Positions 21,626 through 31,889 of a DNA stretch of 64,000 bases are shown here, piece by piece (the stretch's first letter is position 1; each line of letters starts with the position of its first letter). The notes under the pieces are model-generated. The model searched no databases. It had not been told where the DNA came from and saw nothing but the letters and a program-made list of their open reading frames with translations. Position numbers and translations under genes: made by a program. Source of the DNA: Roseateles violae (GTDB lineage Bacteria > Pseudomonadota > Gammaproteobacteria > Burkholderiales > Burkholderiaceae_C); assembly GCF_030410485.1 (NCBI RefSeq), contig NZ_JAUHHC010000001.1, positions 930,001 through 994,000 on the forward strand, in the 5' to 3' direction.

Positions 21626-21934
21626 ATGTTCGATTGGATGTCCTGGACGACGCCGGTGGCCGTGTTCTTCGCGTGCATCGTGCTGATGCTGATCGGCATG
21701 ACGCTGTGGGAGTTGAGGTCGCCGACGACCTTGCGCAAGGGCTGGCTGCCGATCGCGACGACGCGCGGCGACCGGCTGTTCATCGGCCTGCTCGTGGCCG
21801 CCTATATCAACCTCGCCTTCGTCGGCCTGTCGGGCCGGCTGATGGAGTGGCTGCAGCTGGACGTCGAGCCCAGCGTCTGGATCAGCTTCGCGATCTCGAT
21901 GGCCGTGCTGGCCCTGCTGATGCGCAAGGGCTGA
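21626..21934 (+). CDS. DUF2160 small membrane protein of the glycerol transporter operon
   Basis: 102 residues with three predicted membrane helices (TPVAVFFACIVLMLIGMTLWE, RLFIGLLVAAYINLAFVGLS, WISFAISMAVLALLMRKG). DUF2160 proteins are regularly found between the permease and binding-protein genes of this transporter. The role is unknown; a small accessory or regulatory subunit of the importer is a fair inference. It starts 10 bases after glpQ behind TAGGAGCGCCGCG. Confidence 0.88.
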   Translation: MFDWMSWTTPVAVFFACIVLMLIGMTLWELRSPTTLRKGWLPIATTRGDRLFIGLLVAAYINLAFVGLSGRLMEWLQLDVEPSVWISFAISMAVLALLMRKG

Positions 21935-22039
21935 GCCCACGAAACAGAGAACAGTTTACTGACCGATCCGGCCCAGAAGCTCCCCGGGGCCGCGTGATCC
22001 GCCGACGACCTGCTGGGGGGTACGACAAGGAGACAAGCG

Positions 22040-23779
<1,740 letters not shown>

Positions 23780-23803
23780 GCGGCGCGAAGCCTGCCTATA
23801 GAG

Positions 23804-23829
23804 GCCGCGCCTTTTAGGCGCGGTTCTTT
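23804..23829 (+). terminator. Rho-independent terminator of the glp transporter operon
   Basis: CCGCGCC (23805-23811), loop TTTTA, GGCGCGG (23817-23823), followed by TTCTTT. A perfect 7-bp G+C stem with a T-rich tail lies 25 bases after the glpV stop. Confidence 0.85.
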
Positions 23830-24075
23830 GTCTGCGCGTCTGGTTGGGCGCGCGCCTCGCTCGGCGGGCGATGGTGCCGGACACCATTCTCTTGACCTCG
23901 GAGCAGACGCTGGTCGGTGATTGAAGCTGATCGAGCCTGGCGTCAGCGGCCGGCGGGGGTGAGCTTCCGCTGATCTCTACGCGGCTGCCATGCCCGCCTA
24001 ATGCGCGGCACACGAAGCACGGGTCCCAGGCCGCCTCGGGCGGCCACAATAGCGGCCCTCGTGCTCATCCTGTCC

Positions 24076-24594
24076 ATGCCCCTCGTTCAAGAACTGCTGT
24101 CGCCGGCCCAACTGCTCGGCTATCTGGCGCTGATCTTCGGCGTTGGCTGCTTTCTGCAGACCGACGACCGCCGCTTCAAGACCTTCATGGCGCTGGAATG
24201 CCTGAGCTATGTGCTGCATTTCTGGCTGCTTGGCCAGCCCACGGCGGTGGCCAGCAATCTGGTCTCGCTGGGGCGCTCGCTGGCCGCGATGCGCAGCCGT
24301 TCGCCCTGGGTGGCGCTGTTCTTCGTCGGCCTGAGTCTGGGCCTGGGCGCCTGGCTGGCGAGCGGCTGGGTGTCGCTGCTGCCGATCGCGGCGTCCTGCA
24401 TCGGCACGACGGCGCTGTTCCTGCTGAAGGGCCTGCGGATGCGACTCTTGATGCTGCTGGGCACCTTGCTGTGGGTGCTCAATAATCTCTGCGTCGGCTC
24501 GGTCGGCGGCAGCTTGCTGGAGCTGGTGGCGGCCGGCGTCAATGGCTGGACGATCTGGCGCATGGGGCGGGGCTCTATGCTGGTGAAGCAATGA
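24076..24594 (+). CDS. YgjV-like inner membrane protein
   Basis: 172 residues from ATG 24076 (MPLVQELLSPAQLLGYLALI); an upstream ATG at 24001 would add 25 residues without family resemblance. Five or six hydrophobic segments; DDRRFKTFMALECLSYVLHFWLLG and LWVLNNLCVGSVGG match the YgjV family. Function is unknown. The stop overlaps the following start (ATGA), so it is co-transcribed with the binding protein. The 296 bases before it (23780-24075) hold the glp terminator and no other clear signal. Confidence 0.78.
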   Translation: MPLVQELLSPAQLLGYLALIFGVGCFLQTDDRRFKTFMALECLSYVLHFWLLGQPTAVASNLVSLGRSLAAMRSRSPWVALFFVGLSLGLGAWLASGWVSLLPIAASCIGTTALFLLKGLRMRLLMLLGTLLWVLNNLCVGSVGGSLLELVAAGVNGWTIWRMGRGSMLVKQ

Positions 24595-25373
24595 ACGGTC
24601 AGCGGCGCGATGCGATCAAGACGGCAGCGGCCTGGGCGCTGGGCGCGGCCTTAACTCTTGAGGCACGCGCCGAAACGGCACCGCCGTTCCGCATTGCCTA
24701 TTTCGAAACCTACAGTCCCTTGAGCTTCACCGAGGCCGGCGCCATCAAGGGCATCCTCGTCGACGTGCTGGACGAGGTGATCCACCGCCGGCTCGGTCTG
24801 CCGCGCAGCCACGAGGGCTTCCCCTGGCCGCGCGCGCAGGCGCTGGTGCAGCGCGGCGAGCGCGATGCGATCTGCACGATCGCGACGCCGGCGCGGCTCG
24901 CGTATGCGCAGGCGGCCGAGGAGCCGGTGGTGACCGCGCCGACCACCGTGTTCGTGCGTGCCGACCATCCACGCCTGGCCGCCTTCAGCGCCGCCCGCGA
25001 TCTGGCCGAGCTGCGCGAGCTGCAGCCTTCGGTGCTGTCCTATGCGGCCAATGGCTGGGCGCGCGAACGGCTGGGCGGCTTCAATGTGCTGTGGGGCAAT
25101 GATTTCCAGAGCTCGCTGAAGATGCTGGTCGCGCGGCGCGGCGACTTGATGATCGAGAACGCGCTGACCATGCAGTACAGCCTGCGGCGACTGACCGGCG
25201 GCGACGAGATCCGCATGCTGCCGAACCGCATGGACCAGGCACATTTCCAGCTGCTTGTCAGCCGGGCCTCGGCCCATCTGCCGATGCTGCCGGACTTCAG
25301 CCGGGCGCTGCGGCGCTTCAAGCAGGGGCCCGAATACGGCGAGGTCTTCCGTCGCTATGGCGTGCAGGCCTAG
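24591..25373 (+). CDS. Periplasmic substrate-binding protein, family 3 (orphan)
   Basis: 260 residues. The N-terminus has QRRDAIKTAAAWALGAALTLEARA, a Tat- or Sec-like signal, then a small SBP family 3 domain (PPFRIAYFETYSPLSF, IKGILVDVLDEVIHRRLGL, GERDAICTIATPARLAYAQ). No permease or ATPase gene is adjacent; the partner is the YgjV-like gene. Such orphan proteins occur in this bacterial group, possibly as sensors or exported ligand traps. The ligand is unknown. Confidence 0.82.
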   Translation: MNGQRRDAIKTAAAWALGAALTLEARAETAPPFRIAYFETYSPLSFTEAGAIKGILVDVLDEVIHRRLGLPRSHEGFPWPRAQALVQRGERDAICTIATPARLAYAQAAEEPVVTAPTTVFVRADHPRLAAFSAARDLAELRELQPSVLSYAANGWARERLGGFNVLWGNDFQSSLKMLVARRGDLMIENALTMQYSLRRLTGGDEIRMLPNRMDQAHFQLLVSRASAHLPMLPDFSRALRRFKQGPEYGEVFRRYGVQA

Positions 25374-25898
25374 TCAATCGCGGCCGAAGCCCATCCGGTC
25401 CGGAAACACCATGCTCTGGCTCAGGCGCACGACGACGCCGTTCTTGAAGTGCACATTGAAGCGCAGCAGATAGCTGCTGCCGGTCTGGTCGGGCTCGACG
25501 TTCCAGTCCCAGACCTCCTCGCCGCTGAGCGAATAGCTGACGCGGCGCCGTTCCTTGCCGAGCCGGCGGCTGACCTGCTCCTGCGTCATGCCGGGCGTGA
25601 TCGCGAAGCGGCTGGCGTAGAGCAGGGTGTCCTCGATGCCGATCAGCTTGCCGTCGGCGCCGATATGGATCATGTAGCAGGTCTGGCCGAACGGTTGCGA
25701 GGAATATTCCAGCGTGCGCGCGCCGCCGCCGTCGTCCCAGACCTGGACCGGCTTGCCAAAACGGCTCAGCACCTCGGCCTCGCCGCTGACGCCGGGCTGC
25801 AGGCTGCGGTCGCGGCCCGGGTCGCTGGCGCAGGCCGACAGCGCCAGCGCAGCCGCGGCGAGCATCAGGCGCCAATCGAGTTTGCGTATGAAGACCAT
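25374..25898 (-). CDS. Putative outer-membrane lipoprotein (BamE/OmlA-like)
   Basis: 174 residues from ATG 25898; a longer frame to 25961 lacks a signal at its start. The signal peptide ends with a lipobox LSAC (ALALSACASDPG). The mature part has a SmpA/OmlA-like pattern: GEAEVLSRFGKPVQVWDDGGGARTLEYS, and FAITPGMTQEQVSRRLGKERRR, which recalls the GMTxxEVxxxLG motif. Probably a small outer-membrane lipoprotein. It converges on the binding-protein gene with no gap and is divergent from the EamA transporter. Confidence 0.8.
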   Translation of the reverse strand: MVFIRKLDWRLMLAAAALALSACASDPGRDRSLQPGVSGEAEVLSRFGKPVQVWDDGGGARTLEYSSQPFGQTCYMIHIGADGKLIGIEDTLLYASRFAITPGMTQEQVSRRLGKERRRVSYSLSGEEVWDWNVEPDQTGSSYLLRFNVHFKNGVVVRLSQSMVFPDRMGFGRD

Positions 25899-26011
25899 GA
25901 TGTCCCGCTCCTGGCTATAGGCATGCACCGCTACCTTAGCAAAGCGCCGTGGCCGACACAAACCGCCCGCGGCGGACGGGAGCCGCGACGGACTCTGCGA
26001 TAGTGTGGGCG

Positions 26012-26974
26012 ATGTGGTTCGGACTCTTATTTGCCCTGGCCGCCGGCCTGATGTGGGGCCTGGTCTTCGTTGCGCCGCTGCTGCTGCCCGACTACCCGGC
26101 CGCCTTGCTGGCCGTCGGTCGCTATCTGGCCTTCGGCCTGATCGCGCTGCCGCTGGCGCTGATCGACAGGCGTGCGCTGCGCGAGCTGGCCGCCGCCGAC
26201 TGGCGCGAGGCCTGCAAGCTCAGCGCGATCGGCAACTTCCTCTACTACCTCTGCCTGGCGGCGGCGATCCAGCGCGCCGGCGGGCCGCTGCCGACCGTCA
26301 TCATCGGCACCCTGCCGGTCGTCATCGCGATCAGCTCGAATCTGCGCGACCACCGCCGTGACGGCCGCCTGCCCTGGCTGCGCCTGCTGCCCTCGCTGCT
26401 GCTGATTGCAACCGGCATCGCCTGCGTCAACCAGGTCGAGCTGGCCGCGCTGCTGCAGGCGCAGCGCAGCGGCGCCGAACTGCGCCGCTATGCCGAGGGC
26501 GCGGCGCTGGCCGTCGCCGCCGTCGCCTGCTGGACCTGGTATCCGATCCGCAATGCCGACTGGTTGCGCGCGCATGCCGAGCGCAGCCCGCGCGTCTGGG
26601 CGACGGCCCAGGGCCTGGTCACCCTGCCGATGGCGCTGCTTGGCCTGGCCCTGCTGACGCTGCTGCAACGCTGGCTGCTGCCGGCCGGCTTCGAGCTGCC
26701 GCTGGGGCCGCGGCCGCTGGCCTTCACCGGCCTGATGCTGGCCGTCGGCCTGTTCGCCTCCTGGCTCGGCACGCTGTGCTGGAACGAGGCCAGCCAGCGC
26801 CTGCCCACCAGCCTGGTCGGCCAGCTGATCGTGTTCGAGACGCTGTCGGCGCTGGCCTATGCCTTCGTGCTGAGCGGGCGTCCGCCGCAGCCCTTGAGCC
26901 TGCTGGGCATCGCGCTGCTGGTGGCCGGCGTTCTGTGGGCGCTGCGCATCAAGCCGCAGCCGACACCGTCCTGA
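26012..26974 (+). CDS. EamA/DMT-family transporter
   Basis: 320 residues with ten hydrophobic segments. Two EamA-type halves: FGLLFALAAGLMWGLVFVAPLLL at the start and AVGLFASWLGTLCWNEASQRLPTSLVGQLIVFETLSALAYAF in the second. Probably an inner-membrane metabolite exporter; substrate unknown. ATG at 26012 is chosen because it opens the first helix; an in-frame GTG lies three codons upstream. The gene converges on the phosphatidyltransferase gene with a 3-base gap. Confidence 0.85.
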   Translation: MWFGLLFALAAGLMWGLVFVAPLLLPDYPAALLAVGRYLAFGLIALPLALIDRRALRELAAADWREACKLSAIGNFLYYLCLAAAIQRAGGPLPTVIIGTLPVVIAISSNLRDHRRDGRLPWLRLLPSLLLIATGIACVNQVELAALLQAQRSGAELRRYAEGAALAVAAVACWTWYPIRNADWLRAHAERSPRVWATAQGLVTLPMALLGLALLTLLQRWLLPAGFELPLGPRPLAFTGLMLAVGLFASWLGTLCWNEASQRLPTSLVGQLIVFETLSALAYAFVLSGRPPQPLSLLGIALLVAGVLWALRIKPQPTPS

Positions 26975-26977
26975 GGC

Positions 26978-27595
26978 TCAGATCTTCGGGATGCGGATCC
27001 GGCTGACCATCAAGGAGCCGGACAGCGCGAACAGCAGCACCAGCGGATGCAGCTGGAAGCCGCCCAGCGTGATAACGCCGCCCCACAGGCGCTCGCCGAT
27101 CGCGCCCTGCGCCGCCGCGGCACCCAGGATCGCGACCAGCACCAGCGAGGTCGGGATCGGGGTGCCCTCGAAGTACTTGACCTTGTCGCTGCCCTCGGAC
27201 AGCTTCTCCGCCGTCACGTTGTAGCGCGCCAGCCGCGAGACGCCGCAGGCGACGAAGAAGACCAGCACGATGCGGTCGTAAAGACCCTGCATGCCGCAGC
27301 CATAGGCGATTGCCGCCGGTGCGACGCCAAAGGAGATCACGTCGGCCAGCGAATCGAGCTCGCGTCCCATCGCCGAGCTTTTCTGGCGCCAGCGGGCGAT
27401 GCGACCGTCGAGCACGTCGAAGATCAGGGCCAGCGGAATCAGCCAGCAGGCGTAGTACAGATGGACGATCGCCTGTTCCTGCAGATAGGTCATCACCGAG
27501 AACAGCGCCCCGACGCCGGCAAAGGCGTTGCCGAGCGTGAACCAGTCGGCCAGATGGAACTCGCGGATCATCGAAAACGGTTTGGGGCGGTTCAT
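26978..27595 (-). CDS. pssA: CDP-alcohol phosphatidyltransferase (phosphatidylserine synthase-like)
   Basis: 205 residues with the CDP-alcohol phosphotransferase signature DGRIARWRQKSSAMGRELDSLAD (D-G-x2-A-R-x8-G-x3-D-x3-D), the catalytic and metal-binding motif, plus several membrane helices. Length and opening (REFHLADWFTLGNAFAGVGALFSV) fit type II phosphatidylserine synthase or a close relative. The symbol is a best guess because phosphatidylcholine synthase-type and archaetidylserine-type enzymes share the motif. The start at 27595 is taken at MNRPKP. Confidence 0.75.
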   Translation of the reverse strand: MNRPKPFSMIREFHLADWFTLGNAFAGVGALFSVMTYLQEQAIVHLYYACWLIPLALIFDVLDGRIARWRQKSSAMGRELDSLADVISFGVAPAAIAYGCGMQGLYDRIVLVFFVACGVSRLARYNVTAEKLSEGSDKVKYFEGTPIPTSLVLVAILGAAAAQGAIGERLWGGVITLGGFQLHPLVLLFALSGSLMVSRIRIPKI

Positions 27596-27984
27596 GGCGA
27601 GCGATGAATTGCTGATCGTCGATAGGGAGGAATTGTTGAACGACGGCGGGCTCGGACGCAATCGCCACCGCCGATCCCCTGAGGCAGGGGGGCGCGGAGC
27701 CCCGCAAACGCGGCGCAATGAGTTCAAATGGCCGGGCGATCACTGCGGACTCGCGCCGCCGCGCCGACCTGTCGGGAATCTTGACAGTCACCGCCCGGGG
27801 CATCCGAGGCCGCTGTTGGGCCGTCGGCAAGCAGTTGATATTGTTGATGAAAATGCCGTCTGTCCGGTGGGCCCGGACCTTGCTACGATGCTTTGTATGC
27901 AAGCGACTGGCAGGATCTGCCGCGTTCGCCGGCAGCGTGGTGCCGGAGCAGGTCCGTTCACAGTCGGTCAGGTTGAGGTTCAAA
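27596..27984. other. 389-base divergent intergenic region before the HPr-rel-A cassette
   Basis: No gene. It separates the divergent phosphatidyltransferase and the Tat-type secreted protein. The stretch 27680-27716 carries a G/C inverted repeat (GGGGCGC/GCGGAGCCCC-like). The part from 27830 to 27900 is less GC-rich (TTGATATTGTTGATGAAAATG, then TTGCTACGATGCTTTGTATG) and is the most likely place for the cassette promoter. No strong -35/-10 pair could be fixed by eye. Confidence 0.5.
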
Positions 27985-28638
27985 ATGAACAAACAGTCAT
28001 CGGAATCGGAAAACTCCCAGCGTGGCGACCCCTTGTCGCCGCAGCGGACCTTGGCCGGCGATGCGCTGGCCCGCCGGCGACTGCTGCTGCGCGGCGCCAC
28101 CGGCGGTGCCAGCGCCCTGGCCGCGTTGACGCCGCTGGGCGCGCGCGCTGCCGGCACCGGCGGTTCGACCGTGCTGACCTGCACCGGCGTCGGCGGCAAG
28201 GTCGGGCTGTGCTCGGTGTCCGGCACCAATTCGGCGGCGCACTCCTTTCTCAACGTCACCCAGGTCCCGGCCGGCGGCAAGAAGGTGTCCTGGTACGGCT
28301 CCTGCAGTGGTGGCAGTTGCAGCAGCCTGTCGATGACGCCGGCCAATGCCTGGCCCACGGGCCTGTTGCCGTCGACCAAGCTGAAGAACACGACCCTGCC
28401 TTGGGCCGCCGGTTCGGCCTATGGCAACTACACCATGCTGGGTCTGCTGGGCACCCGGTCTGCCAGCGCCGAAGCGCATTGGACCGTCGCCTACCTGAAC
28501 GCCCTGAAGTTCTATCCGTTGGGAACCTTCCCTTACTCGGCCAGTCAGGTCGTGGACATGTACAACGGCGTTTTCCCAGGCGTCACTCGTGACAAGGCCT
28601 ATACCTTCTTCACTACCTATATGGAAAACCTGCCGTGA
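27985..28638 (+). CDS. Secreted protein of unknown function heading an HPr-rel-A cassette; candidate substrate
   Basis: 217 residues from ATG 27985; the frame is open further upstream, but only from this point does it read as an ordinary N-terminus. A polar 28-residue leader precedes a twin-arginine-type signal (ARRRLLLRGATGGASALAAL, then GARAAG). The mature part is rich in Gly, Ser and Thr with four cysteines (LTCTG, LCSVS, GSCSGGSC). It ends with an aromatic region, VDMYNGVFPG then FFTTYMENLP. I do not recognise a family. A perfect hairpin (28649-28670) lies between it and the PqqD-like gene. The position suggests it is the product acted on by the cassette; this is inference. Confidence 0.72.
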   Translation: MNKQSSESENSQRGDPLSPQRTLAGDALARRRLLLRGATGGASALAALTPLGARAAGTGGSTVLTCTGVGGKVGLCSVSGTNSAAHSFLNVTQVPAGGKKVSWYGSCSGGSCSSLSMTPANAWPTGLLPSTKLKNTTLPWAAGSAYGNYTMLGLLGTRSASAEAHWTVAYLNALKFYPLGTFPYSASQVVDMYNGVFPGVTRDKAYTFFTTYMENLP

Positions 28639-28648
28639 CGCCCGAGAC

Positions 28649-28670
28649 GGGCGCTCGCCGCTGAGCGCCC
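28649..28670 (+). terminator. Intercistronic hairpin, possible attenuator after the secreted-protein gene
   Basis: GGGCGCTC (28649-28656), loop GCCGCT, GAGCGCCC (28663-28670), then TCGTTCCC. A perfect 8-bp stem without a full T-run, 11 bases after the stop. It could act as a partial terminator or as an RNA-stabilising end that makes the first gene more abundant than those after it. Confidence 0.5.
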
Positions 28671-28682
28671 TCGTTCCCACCG

Positions 28683-28964
28683 ATGCAATGGCAACTGAAC
28701 GCCCTGGCGGCACTGCACTGGCGCCAATGGGACGCCGACGACTGGGTCGTCTTTGACGAGGGATCGGGCCAGACCTTTTCGATCGACGCTGTCGCCGCGG
28801 CAAGCCTGATGGCGCTCGAGGCTGGCGGCCTGGCGCAGCCCGCGCTGCTCGAGCAGGTCGCCGCCGACTTGCAGATCGGCGACGCGGCGGCCCTGGACCA
28901 GCGGGTTGAGCAGAGCCTGCGCTTCCTGGCCGAGCTGGGTCTGGTCGAGCCGCCTGCTTCATGA
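28683..28964 (+). CDS. PqqD-family protein of the HPr-rel-A system
   Basis: 93 residues with the PqqD fold pattern: WRQWDADDWVVFDEGSGQTFSIDAVAAASLMALEAGG followed by a helical segment ending RFLAELGLVEPP. PqqD and related RiPP-recognition elements bind leader peptides for modifying enzymes. This group is annotated as the peptide-chaperone partner of HprK-related kinase A. The stop overlaps the kinase start (ATGA). Function unknown; the natural reading is that it presents a peptide or protein to the kinase or nucleotidyltransferase. Confidence 0.83.
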   Translation: MQWQLNALAALHWRQWDADDWVVFDEGSGQTFSIDAVAAASLMALEAGGLAQPALLEQVAADLQIGDAAALDQRVEQSLRFLAELGLVEPPAS

Positions 28965-29890
28965 AGCTCGGCGAACTGAGCGCGCGGGAGCGCCGCCAGC
29001 GGCTCGCGCAGGGCGAGCTGGTGATCCGTGCGGGCCCCTTCCGCTACCGCATCGAAAGCCGGCTCGCCGGCATCGAGCAGGGTCTGGCGCTGCTCTATGC
29101 CGACTATCCGCTCGCCGAGCCGGACGAGTTCGCGGACTTTTCGCTGAAGATGGAGGAGGGCGCCGGCTTGCACCGTTGGTGGCGGCGCCAGGTGCGCTTC
29201 AGCAGCGACGGTGTCTACCCCTTCGAGCCGCTGCCGCAGGGCCATGCCTACGCGCAGCTCGAGTGGGCGATGAACTGGTGCGTCTCCACGCAGGCGCATC
29301 ACTACCTGATGCTGCATGCGGCGGTGGTCGAGCGCGAGGGCTTCGCCGCCATCCTGCCGGCGCCGCCGGGCTCCGGCAAGAGCACCCTGTGCGCGGCCCT
29401 GGTACACCGCGGCTGGCGCCTGCTGTCGGACGAGCTGGCGCTGATTTCGCTGGACGAAGCGCTGATCACGCCGGCCGTGCGGCCGATCGGCCTGAAGAAC
29501 CAGTCGATTCCGCTCTTGCAGGCCTATGCGCCGGAGGCGGTGCTGAGCCCGGTGACCCATGGCACCAGCAAGGGATCGGTCGCGCATCTGCGCGTGCCCG
29601 GCGCGCAGCTGGCGCGCATGGACGAATCGGCCCGGCCGCGCTGGGTGGTCTTTCCCAAATACGTCGCTGGCGCGGCGCCGAGCCTGCAGCCGCAGCCGCG
29701 CGGCCGCAGCATGCTCGATCTGGGCGCCAACTCCTTCAACTACACCTTGCTGGGTCTGCAGGGCTTCGAGGCCTTGGCCCGGGTGGTGTCGGCCTGCGAT
29801 TGCTACCGCTTCGACTACAGCCGGCTCGACGATGCGATCGCCGTCTTCGACCAGCTGGCGCGCGCGGCGGCGGAGGCGGGCCATGGCTGA
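28961..29890 (+). CDS. HprK-related kinase A
   Basis: 309 residues. A P-loop LPAPPGSGKSTLCAAL (Lys at residue 140) follows AHHYLMLHAAVVEREG. The LLSDELALISLDEALITP segment resembles the C-terminal kinase domain of HPr kinase/phosphorylase. The N-terminal 110 residues are specific to this group. The window shows no HPr (ptsH) gene near it, so the phospho-acceptor is unknown; the linked PqqD-like protein suggests a peptide or protein target. It overlaps the PqqD-like gene by four bases and the nucleotidyltransferase gene by eight. Confidence 0.85.
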   Translation: MKLGELSARERRQRLAQGELVIRAGPFRYRIESRLAGIEQGLALLYADYPLAEPDEFADFSLKMEEGAGLHRWWRRQVRFSSDGVYPFEPLPQGHAYAQLEWAMNWCVSTQAHHYLMLHAAVVEREGFAAILPAPPGSGKSTLCAALVHRGWRLLSDELALISLDEALITPAVRPIGLKNQSIPLLQAYAPEAVLSPVTHGTSKGSVAHLRVPGAQLARMDESARPRWVVFPKYVAGAAPSLQPQPRGRSMLDLGANSFNYTLLGLQGFEALARVVSACDCYRFDYSRLDDAIAVFDQLARAAAEAGHG

Positions 29891-30980
29891 TCTGCTCAGC
29901 GGGCTCTGGTCCGGCGCGCCTGCGCGGCCGGCGCTACGCCCGCGCGACTGGGAGCTGCTGCTGGGTCAGGCGCGCCGCGCCGGCTTGCTGGCCCGGCTGG
30001 CCTTGCGGCTAGAGGCGGCAGACGGCGGCCTGGCGGCGCTGCCGGAAGCGCCCGCGCGCCTGCTGCGCGCCTCGCTGGCCATCGTCGAGCGTCAGCGCCA
30101 CGAGGTGCTGGCAGAGCTGGCGCAGCTGCGGCGGGCGCTGCGCGGGCTGGATGGCCCGGTGGTGCTGCTGAAGGGCGCGGCCTACCAGCTGGCCGGCCTG
30201 CCGCCGGCGCGCGGCCGCCTGTTCTCCGACGTCGATCTGCTGGTCGAGCGCAGCCATCTGCTGCGGGCCGAGGGCCTGCTGTTTGCGGCCGGCTGGATCA
30301 GCCAGGAGCGCGATGCCTACAACCAGCGCTATTACCGGCAGTGGATGCACGAGATCCCGCCGCTGGAACATGTGCAGCGGCACAGCGTCGTCGATCTGCA
30401 CCACACGATCGCGCCGCCAACCTCGCGCTTTCGCATCGACGCCGCCAAGCTGTTCGAGCGGATCCGCCCGATCGGCGCCAGCGGCTTCCACATGCTGGCG
30501 CCCGAGGACATGGTGCTGCACAGCGCCGCCCATCTGTACCAGGAGGGCGAGTTCGACCGCGGCCTGCGCGATCTGCTCGACCTGGACGATCTGCTCGAGC
30601 ATTTCGGCCGCGAGCCGGGCTTCTGGCCCGGCCTGCTTGCCCGCGCGGCCGAGCTGGGCCTGGGCGAGCCGCTGTTCCTGCTGCTGGATCAGCGCTGCCG
30701 CCTGTTCGGCCGCCGACCGCCGGCCGACTGCACGCCGGCCCTGGCCGCGCTGCGCCCAGGGCCGCTGCGGCGCTGGGCCCTCGGGCGGCTGCTGCGGCTG
30801 GCGCTGCGACCGCATCACCCGAGCTGCGACGATGCCGCCAGCCGGGCCGCGCGCTGGCTGCTCTATGTCCGCTCGCACCGCTTGCGCATGCCGCTGCACC
30901 TGCTGCTGCCGCATCTGCTGCGCAAGGCATATATGAGTCGTTTTCCCGCCGTTGCCGCGCTACCGCAGCCGCCGGCCTGA
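29883..30980 (+). CDS. Nucleotidyltransferase-family protein of the HPr-rel-A cassette
   Basis: 365 residues from ATG 29883 inside the kinase gene end. The motif VVLLKGAAYQLAG and, after it, RLFSDVDLLVER (Asp 116 and Asp 118) is the two-aspartate metal site of the uncharacterised nucleotidyltransferase group (PF14907-like). The remainder is helical, with HSVVDLHHTI and the histidine-containing MVLHSAAHLYQEG. It might adenylylate or otherwise modify the partner proteins. Strict overlap with the kinase gene supports a shared task. Confidence 0.82.
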   Translation: MADLLSGLWSGAPARPALRPRDWELLLGQARRAGLLARLALRLEAADGGLAALPEAPARLLRASLAIVERQRHEVLAELAQLRRALRGLDGPVVLLKGAAYQLAGLPPARGRLFSDVDLLVERSHLLRAEGLLFAAGWISQERDAYNQRYYRQWMHEIPPLEHVQRHSVVDLHHTIAPPTSRFRIDAAKLFERIRPIGASGFHMLAPEDMVLHSAAHLYQEGEFDRGLRDLLDLDDLLEHFGREPGFWPGLLARAAELGLGEPLFLLLDQRCRLFGRRPPADCTPALAALRPGPLRRWALGRLLRLALRPHHPSCDDAASRAARWLLYVRSHRLRMPLHLLLPHLLRKAYMSRFPAVAALPQPPA

Positions 30981-31058
30981 GCCGGACGCCGGGTGTCGCC
31001 GATAATCGCGGCTTGCGTGCGGGCGGCCGTGGGGGCCGTCCGGAGAGGAAGAACAAGG

Positions 31059-31871
31059 ATGCTGGACCGTAGGAAACTGCTTGCAGCGCTAGGCCTGCTG
31101 TCCGGTCCCTGGGCCGTGGCAGCGCCAGCGGTCGGCGCGGCCGCCTCTGCAGGCGGCGGGGCGGGCGCCCCGGGCGGCGAGCCGCTGACCGTGCTGCTGG
31201 AGCCGGTGCCGCCGTTTTCCTACCAGGACGCCGACGGTAAGCCGGCCGGCTATGCGGTCGAGCTGGCGCAGGAGATGCTGCGCCGCTGCCATCTGAAGGC
31301 AAACATCGAATTCAATTCCTGGACCCGCATCTACCAGCGCGCGATCAAGGATGCCCGGGTGCTGGTCGTCAGCATGGCGCGGCTGGACGAGCGCGAGCCG
31401 CATTTCTTCTGGATCGGCCCGACGGCGGCGCGGCGCGCCTATCTGTACCGGCTGAAATCACGCCCCGAGGTTCGCGCCTCCAGCCTGGAGGCGGCCAAGG
31501 CCTACCGGATCGCGGTGATCCGCGACGACGCGGCCGAGCGCGATCTGCTGGCGCGCGGTTTCGAGCTTGGCACCCATCTGGACCGCAGTCCCGACCATGC
31601 GGCCATGCTGCGCAAGCTGTTCGCCGAGCGCGACGATCTGGCGGCGCTGAACAGCACGGTGGCGGCCGCGACCCTGGCCCAGTTCGGCTACGACTTCAAC
31701 CAGATCGAGCCGCTGGTCAAGATCTCGGAGACGCGGCTGTTCATGGCGCTGAGCCGCGGCAGCGGCGAGGCGCTGCACGCGAATCTGCTGCGTGCCTGGG
31801 AAGCGATGAAGCGCGACGGCACGGTGGCCGCGACCGCCGCCCGCCATCCGCATGTCAATCTGCCGGACTGA
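31059..31871 (+). CDS. Periplasmic substrate-binding protein, family 3, next to the HPr-rel-A cassette
   Basis: 270 residues from the ATG at 31059, behind GGAGAGGAAGAACAAGG. The signal looks Tat-like (LDRRKLLAALGLLSGPWAVA). The mature domain is a small SBP family 3 protein: VLLEPVPPFSYQDADGKPAGYAVELAQEML, FNSWTRIYQRAIKD, FWIGPTAARRAYLY. No transporter genes follow. It lies 78 bases after the nucleotidyltransferase gene on the same strand and may be a cassette member or simply a neighbour. Confidence 0.8.
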   Translation: MLDRRKLLAALGLLSGPWAVAAPAVGAAASAGGGAGAPGGEPLTVLLEPVPPFSYQDADGKPAGYAVELAQEMLRRCHLKANIEFNSWTRIYQRAIKDARVLVVSMARLDEREPHFFWIGPTAARRAYLYRLKSRPEVRASSLEAAKAYRIAVIRDDAAERDLLARGFELGTHLDRSPDHAAMLRKLFAERDDLAALNSTVAAATLAQFGYDFNQIEPLVKISETRLFMALSRGSGEALHANLLRAWEAMKRDGTVAATAARHPHVNLPD

Positions 31872-31889
31872 GCCCGGCGCGGCGCTCCG

